DNA of 64,000 nt, from positions 11,428,950-11,492,949 of the forward strand of contig CM064866.1 in the NCBI GenBank assembly GCA_032719365.1, written 5' to 3'. The notes beneath the pieces were generated by a model that was not told where the DNA came from, did not search any database, and worked only from the letters and a program-made list of their open reading frames with translations. Below are positions 47,086 through 56,612 of the stretch, one piece after another. Source of the DNA: Prinsepia uniflora. Lineage: Eukaryota; Streptophyta; Magnoliopsida; Rosales; Rosaceae. Position numbers and translations under genes: made by a program. Every line of letters starts with the position of its first letter. The first letter of the stretch is position 1.

Positions 47086-47907
47086 CTATTCTTGAGTGGC
47101 GTTGTGCTCAGGAGCGGCAGTCTGTTCGGGAGCCACAGTCGACTCCACCTCCAGACATTCCTCTTCACTGTTTGAGTCGTCCACCATCACTTTCTCCAAA
47201 GTCATTTGGAAGCCGAGCCAGTGAATAGTGTTTAGTTGCAAGTCTAGATAGGTGATAAAGATGTTTTTGTACACCTCCTGCTCAGTCGCCAAAGCAAATT
47301 TGTCTTGCAAGTCTTTGCACTCCTACGACTGCAGGAACATGGCCACAACATCCAAATTGGCAGACACAATCTTGGCCCCAAGAACCTCCATCATCACCTT
47401 CTGATCCACCACTTCCGCCCTCAGACGCTCATTCTCTACCTTTAATTGCTTCACCTCTGACTCCCTATGGTCACGCTCCTTCTCAACTCGCCCCAGCTCG
47501 GCCCTCATACGTTTGGCCTCTGCCTTAGTCGACCAGGTCGCCTTAGCCTCTTGTATGCACAAACCCAGCTGAGCAACTTACTAGGCTATGGTCTGCTACT
47601 ACTACTGCTGATGGATCTTCCTCTCACTGAGGAACTACACAGACCGAGCACATGTCAGAAAAAACACACAGAAGTTCCAAAAAAAAAACACAAGTATAAA
47701 TAAGAAAAAGTACTTACATGGGAGGCAATGAGGAGAGACTTCTCCAAGCGCTCGGACATCGAGCTCTCAAGCAGGCTGTTTAGCTTGGACAACTCCATTG
47801 AAGAACCAATCGCCACGTCGTTGTTGACTGGCAGCATCTTTTCTCGAACGCGGATCGAGATGTTCTCCCGTCTCGCGCCTGACCAGGTGAGCTTACCAAG
47901 CTCTACG
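47086..47907 (-). pseudogene. Antisense spliced coding region in Tat-like remnant, exons B and C
   Basis: Minus strand. Exon B (47907-47718, truncated at the solo LTR) reads ELGKLTWSGARRENISIRV then MLPVNNDVAIGSSMELSKLN and SMSERLEKSLLIASH. It is followed by a perfect GTAAGT donor (47712-47717). The acceptor GTGTAG lies at 47635-47640. Exon C (47634-47086) starts FLSERKIHQQ and has three consecutive TAG plus further stops where CAG (Gln) would fit. It then opens into a charged coiled coil (AEAKRMRAELGRVEKERDHR, ...VKQLKVENERLRAEV) and an acidic tail (DDSNSEEECLEVES...). Tat-lineage elements such as Grande and Retand are known to carry antisense ORFs 3' of pol; this is inferred to be one. Function unknown. 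Confidence 0.6.
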
Positions 47908-50739
47908 TGTCAGGACCCTCCCAAATCCACCGGGATTAACGTGGGACGTGCCTGCTCTCGTCTGACATGAAGTGTCAGACCAGGGATAATTCTGACTTTA
48001 GCCCACTCGGGGCTTCAGAGTGCGCCAGGATCCGGAGGAGGAGTGTGATGTCTCAGTCTCTGTTACAACCCGCATCCGCGATCAACTTGAAGGGCATTCA
48101 AAACATCAAAGTCGTGAGTGGACAAAATAAAGAGTTTATAAAAACCATTTTCACAAAGCACATTTATGCCCTTCACTAAAAAGCATGCATGCATTCGAAA
48201 ACCATTTATCAAAACATTCACAAAACTCTTAGGGCTTTGGCCCAAAACCGTAAATCAAGTACATGGGAGCTCAGCCCAAAACCAGTTTCCGTAGGGACTC
48301 TGCCCAAATCAATATACGTGGGTCTCCGCCCCAAACCACTTTCCGTAGGGACTCTGCCCAAATCAATATATGTGGGTCTCCGCCCCAAACCACTTTCCGT
48401 AAAACATCATACACACACATATATATATATATATAACCCGTCCTCGGCATCTCATATGCCCAAACAACAATCGTCACGATTTCTCTATAAGTGTGCACAC
48501 TACTTGGGGTCTCACTCTGAGTCTACCCTCAAGATCTACGACGGCTGGGAGGAATCTTCCAAAATCCAGGATCTACGACATCTGGAGTACGGTCTACGAA
48601 CCCAGTCCGAGACTATACCATATCTCACACTCATAGGCATGTGCTCCCTCTTGGAGTCACTTATCCCAGGTAGTGGATCGTGACACTCCAAGATCTGCGA
48701 CGTCTGGAGGAAACCAATACGCTAATCTAGGAAGGTATATACATTTCTGTGAAAACATTCAACTGGGTCTTATACCCGAGTATCTCAACAGGATTCTTCG
48801 AATCCGATTCAAATCCGATTTCATAGGCCTCAGCCTAAATCCATAGTTCGATGGGGTCTCAAACCCGAATTCTCATTTCATAAACCAAACTGGGACTCAA
48901 GCCCGATACCACAATAACAGGGCCTCGAGCCCGATTTCACAATCAACTGGGCCTCTGGCCCGATATCACAACTAACGGGGCCTCAAGACCGATACCATAA
49001 ATCAACGGGGCCTCAAGCCCGATTTCACACTCAACTGGGCCTCAAGCCTGATACTAGAATCAACTGGGCTTCAAGCCCAAATTCGTAAATCAACAGGGCC
49101 CTCGGCTCGATCGTATAACTCAAATGGGCCTCCAGCCCGATTTCTCATCAAATCAAATGGACTCTAAGTTCGATGGTTCGTAAATCAAATGGGTCTCATG
49201 TCCGATTGCATATTTCTGAATTCGAAATCATTCAACAAATCATCATTGAAAACACAGTACGTATAGGCATGACATAAAGCCGAAAATCTCAAAAAGCGTG
49301 CAAATACGTCAATACTAGCTACCACAAACAAATGCACTCATGGCATCATAAAACATGTTCATTAAAGTATATAAAACATTTATGCATACATCAAATTCAT
49401 AAAACAAGTCGACTCACAGACTGTCCGAAGCCGTGCCTCGATACGCTTGCCGATACGCCTTTTCGGGCCAATCGCCGTCTCCGGGTTTCCCAAACCTGTC
49501 CAAATAACTTTAGAGGGTTACTAACTACTTAAATAACCCCTCATTAAAGCCCCGTAATTTTCCGGCATTTTTAACTATTTTTAAAGTCGATCCTAAACCT
49601 TCGGATATCTCAAACTATATTGAAACGATATCCGATCGACTCGTAACCAGTCCCAAAATGGTTGTTATATTGAATACATTAAAATATGTGTTGATCGTGT
49701 CTCGAAAAGAGAGCCCACGAGCCCTCATGCGCCGCCCAAAGGGACTGCGCGTGGGAGCCACGCACCCCTGTACGATCGTCTTCAACCTTGAGACAGGCCG
49801 GTTCAGACCTGTTTAGACCGGCCCGGTCCAACCAAACTGACGTTTCCGGTTTTCCTTATTCCGACCACCAATTCAATCCCATTTTCCTCCATTTTCATCC
49901 CTACACCTTCGTCTACCCATTCCCTATCAACTTACGTCCTTAAAAACAAGGAAAACAGCCAAACTTTGTACTTTTCGATTGAGGAACCGTTGCCCAGTTT
50001 TTCGGCCGTCTTCCTAGGTTGTTCAGTCAGCCTTAGCCCATGATTTCAATCCTCATGACCTCGCCTAATCCCTAGAAACATAACTAAATCAAAAAGAACA
50101 TCCCATAATCACTCAACCTCGAATTCAATTTTTTGAATCAAACCCGTACCTGCGCGGGTTCGCGGTTCCTCTGTTGTCCACGGCGGCTAGCCATCCTGCC
50201 GTTGCCTCACAGTTCCTCTCTCACTCTGTCTCACAAGCAAGAAGTAGATGAAGATAGGTGAGGGTTGGGGTGGTGGATTTGGGCATGGGTTTCGAGTTGG
50301 TGGAATGATCGAACAAAAAAGGGGGAATGGATATGCATGTGTGTAAAAGAGTGGGCAATGGATGAGTGACACTTGTCACTCATCCATTGGGCCTGCACAA
50401 TTATCTGGGCCCACCTCAGAAAAACAGAAGTCAACTTCCTCCTAAAACGTGCCATTTTTTAATAGTTCCTCCAAACTTCAGTGAATCGTAACTTTTCCGT
50501 CGAACGTTCGATTTTGACATGCCACCTGTCTACGGACTAGTATCGACCTGATCTACGTAACAGTCCTCGGCCTTTGTACGTCGGACTTCCCGGTCAAAAG
50601 TCAACTTTTTACCCTCGTTTAGGGGCAAAATCATAATTTCACCCTGAACGTCTGTTAAACCTCGGCTAATCCCCGATTAGTCTCGCTAATCCGTCATTAA
50701 TTCATAATTAATTCTGATAATTCGGGACTGGTCGTTACA
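47908..50739 (-). mobile_element. Solo LTR of family F, TSD CTACG/TTACG
   Basis: 2832 bp. Plus strand TGTCAGGACCCTCCC...GGGACTGGTCGTTACA. Flanks CTACG (47903-47907) and TTACG (50740-50744) differ at one base. It interrupts the antisense region of the Tat remnant. Hairpin TCTGACAT-GAA-GTGTCAGA is at about 47961, with a hairpin array at 48752-49212 and a TA run at 48417-48434. The small ORFs are LTR sequence. Confidence 0.88.
48752..49212. repeat. LTR hairpin-unit array
   Basis: About 13 units. Arms seen include GGGT/ACCC (about 48762), GGATTC/GAATCC (about 48790), AGGC/GCCT (about 48825), GGGC/GCCC (about 48915), GGGCC/GGCCC (about 48948) and GGAC/GTTC (worn, about 49158). The order is similar to the array at 9851-10310. 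Confidence 0.8.
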
Positions 50740-51133
50740 TTACGCCAGCGTAGTCGACCATCTCCTCCTTACACCGACCCGCTCGGTGTGGAGCCTGATG
50801 AGATGATGGTGGAGGATGATAAGATGATAGCGGAGGATGATAAGATGATAGCAGAGGACGAGGGAAAATGGCGAAAGATAATGAGATGATGACAGAGGAT
50901 GATGAAACGATAGCAGAGCTTGCTGATGAGATAGTGGCAATGGTGCAGTCAGAAATGGCGGAGGAGGATAGGATTGGCCAGGAAACAGAGGGTGATGCTG
51001 TGGAAACACACCAGACCCACTCACCTAGATCTGGGTATGCCTCATAAGACCCCCAACCTACTCAACGTTATCTAGACTTGCCTTTCAAGCTAAGCATCCA
51101 ATTCCGATGCCACAAACCCCACGGCCCCTTCAG
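50740..51133 (+). other. Tat-remnant spacer with a short acidic ORF
   Basis: A reading frame with repeated EDDKMIAEDD, then after a one-base shift MAKDNEMMTEDDETIAELAD to a stop at 51046 (ATG at 50867). The acidic composition is partly due to a GATGATAAGATGATAGCGGAG repeat (50800-50850). This may be a real gene fragment or a repeat artefact. No homologue recognised. Confidence 0.3.
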
Positions 51134-53788
51134 TGACACAACCCATCCCAATCCCCCTGGGATTAGCTCGGGATGTGTCATGCTCCCGTCTGACACGAAG
51201 TCTCAGATAAGGGATAACATAAACCTCAGCCAGTTTGGGGCTTCTAGAGCGAGCCAGGATCGGTGGAAGAGTGTGATGTCTCGGTCCCTGCTACATCCCG
51301 CATCCGCGATCAACCTGAAGGGCATTAAAAACCATAAAAGTTGTGAGTGGACGAAAATAAATATTAATAAAAACACATTTCATAAAAAGACAGTTATGCC
51401 CTTCACTAAAAAGCATGCATGCATTTGAAAACCAGTTACCTCAATCATATCAAATGTAATAATAACCGTTTATAAAACCAAAGTCATTTCCTTCCTCAAA
51501 TCATTAGGGCCTTAGCCCAAAACCACAAAACCAATTGTATGGGCACTCAACCCAAAACCGTAAATCCAAATCATGTGGGCCACTGCCCAAATCTATAAAC
51601 ACAACATTCGTAAATCAGTAAATCTAATAAACAAGTTTATACCAATCATTGGCATCCTAGATGCCTGGCGTCACAGATGCCTAACGTCCCAGACGTCATG
51701 TCACGGTCCATAAGCTACGCGTGCTACTCGGGGTCTCAACCCCGAGTGTTAACCCCGAACCCTGTCTGAGGTATGACATTCCAGATGTCTGACGTCCTTG
51801 ATGTCAAATATAAGAAATCCTCCTCCTTAGTCACTTTACGGTCCGGTCACTCTGTAGAATGACCCCTTGCAGGCAATGCGCCGTGACCACTCCAGGGTAC
51901 CAATATCCGGAGGAGACAATCCATACATAAGGATGGTGCATGGAAAAACATTTCATAAATCCTTTTAAAACCTTTCAATTGGGCCTATGCCCAGCTTCCA
52001 TAAAGTCATAGTAAATCCACAAATGGGTCTTGTACCTGAAGTATAACTTTCATAAAACGTTTCCACAAATCCAATTTCCAAATTCAAGGGACTTAGTCCG
52101 AAATTCCATTTCATAAACCAACTGGGCCTCAAGCCCGATCATGTAAGTCAACTGGGCCTCCAGCCCGATGCCTCATTAACTCAAATGGACTTCAAGTCCG
52201 AGCTCAAGCCTGGTTCCATATTTCCAAATCCAAAATCATACCATTGAACCATTATTAAAACTAGAATAACGTAGAAACACAGTATAAAATCATAAATCTC
52301 GAAATACGTGCAAATACGTGAATCATAAATACCACAATCATAATCATAGAAATCATATATATATATATATATAACACATAAAATAGTTATGCATGCATCA
52401 ATTTAGAAATCAATGTCCACTCACAGACCGTCCTAGCTGCCGCTTCGATATGTGTGCCATAAGCCTCCCCATCTAAATCACCATCTCCAGAACTTTCGAA
52501 CCTGTCTAAATCACACCCGAAGGTCACTAACTACTTCAAATCACCTAACGTGAAGTCGCCCAATTTTCTGGGATTTTTAAACATATTTAATTTAAACTCT
52601 AAACTTTTGGACACCCCAAAATACCCCGAAACAGTGTCCGGTCGACTCGAAACTTATCCCTCAATGTTCGTTACATCGAAAGGATGAAAACACATGTTGA
52701 CTATGTCTCAAAAATTGGGCTCACGCGCCGTCCAAAGGCGCTGCGCGTGGGAGCCACACGTCGGAATAGTATCATCGTCAACCTTGTGTCGAACCCAGTT
52801 CACTGGTTTTCCGGGTCAACCGAACCGACGACCCGACTTGGTCGATTTTCCCTCGAATCTCAGCCATTTTTGATCCCGTTAATTCCTAAATCTTCGTCTA
52901 ATCCCTCTCTATCAATCTATAACCTCAAAAACATGAAATTGAGCCCAGGAATTACCTGTTTGAACCGGCACCAAAACCACGACTTGCAACCTCGAACTGC
53001 CATGGACTCCGGCCACCTCTGCCTTCCAGTCCAAGCCCACTCGATTCGTATGACCACCATGAACATCATGAAATGGTTAGTTTCACTCGACAAACACTAA
53101 AACTAATTCTCCAATTTTTGAACGTAACTCACCGTTTTCGAGTTCTCTAGCCATCGTCCACGATGGTCGACGCCGTTAGCACCACCATCATCGTCTCACT
53201 TCACTCTCTCTTATCCATTCACACACTCAACACAACAGATGAGGATTGAAGGGGCTAATATAGTATTGGGGTTCACGGTTTAGAAGAAAACAGCAGATGA
53301 TGAAGATGTTTGAATGGGAGGAAAGAGAGAAATTGATGAGTAAATTTAAAATATTAAAATAATAAAACCCACCCAATCACAACATAGATTCACCTTTTAG
53401 GGAAAGTGACCAATGGGATGAGTGACACTTGTCACTCATCCAAGGACCCCACATTAATTAATTAGCCAATCAGATTTCATTAATATTTCATTCGAATTCC
53501 GAGATGTTAATTATCCCGATTTCGATCCCGTGACCATAACTTTCCCGTTCGACGTCCGATTTCGATGTGCCACCTGTTTACGGACTCGTGACGTCACGAC
53601 CTACGTTACAGTCATTGGTTCTCGTATGTTTGATTCTCCGGGTTAAAAGTCAACATTTTGTCCAATTCGAGGGGCAAAACGGCCATTTTACACTGTTCGT
53701 CCGAATTCTCTCAACTAATCCCCGATTAGTCATACTAAATTCATAATTAATTAATATTAAATCCCGATATTCAGGATGGGTCGTTACA
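51134..53788 (-). mobile_element. Solo LTR of family F, TSD TTCAG/TTCGG
   Basis: 2655 bp. Plus strand TGACACAACCCATCCC...GGATGGGTCGTTACA. Flanks TTCAG (51129-51133) and TTCGG (53789-53793), one mismatch. It contains the hairpin CCATCG-TCCA-CGATGG at 53151-53166, a TA run at 52356-52373, a perfect TGACGTCA at 53588-53595 and hairpin units at about 52090-52210. Confidence 0.87.
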
Positions 53789-53866
53789 TTCGGACTGCCT
53801 CGTTAGTCCAGGGTCGTCAATCCCTTCCTAATCTAGCTCAATGACTAGAACCATTAACTCACTTAC

Positions 53867-54045
53867 TAGCTCAGGCGACTGATCTGCTCAGGAAGAGGAC
53901 TGACCACCACAGTCTTAGCCCTCACAGGAACCCTTTTCACTTTCTTGGCTTTCTCCGCCTCCAGCAAATGGAGCATCCTCTTTGTTTCTCTCATATCAAC
54001 ACTCAAAGTCGCTTGTGACTGAAACTCCTCGTTGGAACTCGGTAC
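53867..54045 (-). pseudogene. Antisense coding region in Tat-like remnant, exon A
   Basis: Minus strand. The acceptor ATAAATCAG ends at 54046. Exon A reads VPSSNEEFQSQATLSVDMRE, ...LHLLEAEKAKKVKRVPVRAK..., ...PLPEQISRLS and ends before a GTAAGT donor (53861-53866). It probably belongs with exons B and C (47086-47907), the intervening sequence having been enlarged by two solo LTRs. An upstream donor, AACAAG/GTAAGC, lies near 54645 on the same strand. Confidence 0.5.
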
Positions 54046-54108
54046 CTGATTTATTTTCCTACCAGTAGACCCCTGCGAGGAGGAGTCCCAGCCAACTCAA
54101 GCTCTCGG

Positions 54109-54501
54109 TGTAAGACTCGTGTCTTGAAAGAATGGTGAGCAATCCTACATCACTCAGGGAGGGAAAAGTGAAGTGCCTTACATGTGTGTGCACGTATCTT
54201 CCCCGCAACGAGGCCTTTTGGGAGACCACTAGTTTTGAGTTAGGTTGGAACTTCAAAGTTAAGTGAGATTGGGTTGGAGCAATCTCAAGATGTGTGACCT
54301 ACTGGGAAGTTACACGTGAGTTCCCAAAAATAAAACCGCGATGGCATGGCCCAAAGCGGACAAAATCGTGCTAGGGAGTCGGATCGTAACATAATGGTAT
54401 CAGAGTTAGACCCTGACCAGAAGTGTGCCAACAAGGACGCTGAGTCCCAAAGGAGGTGGATTGTAAGACTCGTGTCTTGAAAGAATGGTGAACAATCCTA
54501 C
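54109..54501 (+). mobile_element. Cassandra-type TRIM with truncated 3' LTR
   Basis: 5' LTR 54109-54391 (TGTAAGACTCG...GATCGTAACA, 283 bp), PBS TGGTATCAGAGTTAG from 54395, a ~70-bp internal part, PPT-like CCCAAAGGAGGTGGAT, then the first 40 bases of the 3' LTR (54462-54501) before it breaks off. No coding capacity. The 5S rRNA-like block in the LTR marks it as Cassandra, a terminal-repeat retrotransposon in miniature known to carry 5S-derived pol III promoters. The 3' LTR is truncated, so no TSD. Confidence 0.85.
54250..54320 (+). promoter_or_regulatory. 5S rRNA-like segment (pol III internal control region) in Cassandra LTR
   Basis: AACTTCAAAGTTAAGTGAG corresponds to the 5S A-box region, GGTTGGAGCAATCTCAAGATG to the intermediate element and TGTGACCTACTGGGAAGT to the C-box region. 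It has several substitutions, so promoter activity is uncertain. Not a 5S gene. Confidence 0.75.
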
Positions 54502-54899
54502 TGACCGTCCTCAACTCCACTTCCGACAGGATATTCTAGGTAGACCAGAACCCCACCAAAACCCCTGCACGGTTGCCTCCTATTCACTCCCAGTTCATCC
54601 CAAGTTTTGAACTTTAATCCAAAAAGAGAAGAAGGGAATAAGCTTACCTTGTTTTTACACGGCGGTCATCCTTACCGAAAATCGCTCCACTGCACAAACC
54701 CTTACTGAAAATTGCCTTAAGGAAGAGCAGAATCTCACCAAATCCAAAAGTGTGAAAAGTGAAAGTGAAAATTTGTCCTCACGTTCCCCATTATTTATAG
54801 AGGCGTCTCGCCATCCGAAAGGTCACCTCGGTAAAAACACAACATTTATTACCATCACCACCTATCGCACTACCACTGGTTTCACATGTCCCTACGTGC
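54502..54899. other. Remaining Tat-like LTR/3' end sequence
   Basis: Holds a donor-like AACAAG/GTAAGC on the minus strand near 54645 and a plus-strand TTATTTATAGAGGCG (about 54791-54805), TATA-like, as expected if this is part of the LTR of the Tat-like element. LTR limits were not found. Confidence 0.35.
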
Positions 54900-55526
54900 T
54901 CACATTGGAAACCCATCAGGCGATAGATACCCAAGCGACACCGATCGAGCTGCACAACTGGTGACCTCTGATCTGTCCCACCAATACCGACCGACTAAAA
55001 CGTTCTCTGGCTGACCACGTTCACTATTTGTTCTTGAGTTTGCCGCCCCTCCTGCCCAAGTTGGTGAGCAACAAGGTTCGTCGTCTAAGGCACACAACAA
55101 AGATGACTTTAGAGGAATCCAGAGCACCCGCAATAAGGAAAGTACCTCCCGCGCTTTCAGCTCTATTGGTGTCAAGAGATGTTGAGCTAATTTGATAATG
55201 CTCACTACCTCCAAACAATCGGTCACCTTTACTACATTATGCATCCCCAACCATTTTACATGTAGAAGTCTCCGCAAAATTGCATCTACCTCTGTTGCAA
55301 CTACAGATCTACCCAGAGGGCCTGTTCTGGAAAAACCAGCCACCAGCACGCCAGCCGAATCTCGAAGAAACCCACCCACTCCCAGCTGCAAGGTGTCCCT
55401 ACTAACCACAGCTTCACAATTAAGCTTTAATGTCCCGTCCACCAGCTTAATCCACCTGGGCACACACCGTAGCGGAGCCCCCAATGAAGCTCGTAGGAGA
55501 GCACTGTACTCTGAGAAAGATGCCAT
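54900..55526 (-). pseudogene. RNase H-like domain relic (LINE/retroelement type)
   Basis: Minus-strand ORF MASFSEYSALLRASL... with LKLNCEAVVSRDTLQLGVGG, GGFLRDSAGVLVAGFSR, SVVATEVDAILRRL and VTDCLEVVSIIKLA. This matches in outline the RNase H-like domain found in plant LINE-type proteins (KLNVDGA.., GGVIRD..G, ESDCLEVV). The usual catalytic DG of KLNVDGA is replaced by EA. The end (VAHQLGQEGRQ, normally VAHxLA) is only readable in another frame with a stop before it, so the original reading frame is broken near 55090. No RT lies upstream. Confidence 0.6.
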
Positions 55527-55674
55527 AGCTGCCTCATAAACTCATATGCACTTATTCACCTGAAAATCATGGGCCATTTCATTCCACTAATTCCACACAC
55601 TCAAGCAGACAAAAGCAAACTAGCATAAATGTGAAAGGGATAAGTGAGAGTAAGCATAAGAAAGAAAAATGTTC

Positions 55675-56140
55675 AACCTGAACCCGACCCGTTTAATAAT
55701 CGTGTAAAAAATGTTCAACCTGAACCCGACCTGTTAAGACCCATGTAACCCATTTAATAAGCAGGTCGTACTCTAAAACCAATTAACCTATGACCCGTTT
55801 GACCCGTTTAACCCGTTTAACCTGTTTAACATGTTTAACCTATTTAAATTTTAATATTTAATAGGTATTTAGATAGGTAAATGGGTAGATTATGAGTTAG
55901 TAATGACACATTTATTAAATGAGTCAATATATAAGGCAATATACGAGTTAAAATGTTAACCCAAAATCTACCCATTTATTAAACGGGTTAACATGTTAAC
56001 CCAAAACCCACCCGTTTATTAAACGGGTCATAACGAGTTGACCCAAAAATGACTTCAAAATTTTAATCGTGCAGGTTAACCAGGTTAAATCTCGTGCGGA
56101 TTTTGAGTCTTGCATCGAGTCGTGTCAAAAATTGCCAACC
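55675..56140. repeat. CCCGTTTAA-rich repetitive element
   Basis: Dense CAACCTGAACCCGACCCG, GACCCGTTTAACCCGTTTAA and, inverted, TTATTAAACGGGTTAACATG motifs. The two sides are roughly complementary, as in non-autonomous DNA elements of plants with this motif. Clear ends and TSD were not found. Confidence 0.55.
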
Positions 56141-56612
56141 TTAATCACTCTCACTCAAGTAAAAAGCCAGCTTCTCTATATTTTATTTTATTGGGTTATT
56201 TACTTTTACTATATACTAAAACCTGTGGGGTGTGGCACTGTTTCATGAATAGTTCATTTCCAATAATCCCCTTTTCCATGAAATTGACAATTTTATCCCT
56301 TAATTTGATGGCTTTGGTCTTTAGTGAATAGTGAACTGCCATTTGTACCCTCTATTCAATGAAAACAAAGTTAGGGTTTTGGAAGCAGTCATCGTAGCCG
56401 CCCTTCATTCTTCCCTCCTCCTCTTCGCTCTTCATTCTTCCCTTAGCTCTCTCTTTTCACTTCCCATTTAACCTGACACAAAAAAGGAAAATCAAGACTA
56501 AGATCGGGCTATCGCCGAGCCGTCCAGTTGGCTGGGGAGACTTTGGCTCGACCTTTCAAGAGTAACGCTCCAACACCAAGACCGATTTCCTTCGAAGCAC
56601 AAACAAGGTATG
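56141..56612 (+). other. Possible non-coding exon hit by a solo LTR
   Basis: CT-rich segment (CCTCCTCCTCTTCGCTC, 56415-56432) then GC-richer sequence up to CACAAACAAG/GTATG at 56607. The GTATG is duplicated by the solo LTR. A 5' UTR exon with its donor is one reading, but no coding exon could be connected to it. Confidence 0.3.

Noticed and set aside
54250..54320. 5S rRNA gene
   Set aside because: Only the internal-promoter part is present, diverged, inside a Cassandra LTR.
54900..55526. Functional RNase H gene
   Set aside because: Catalytic region altered and C-terminal part only in another frame. Kept as a relic.
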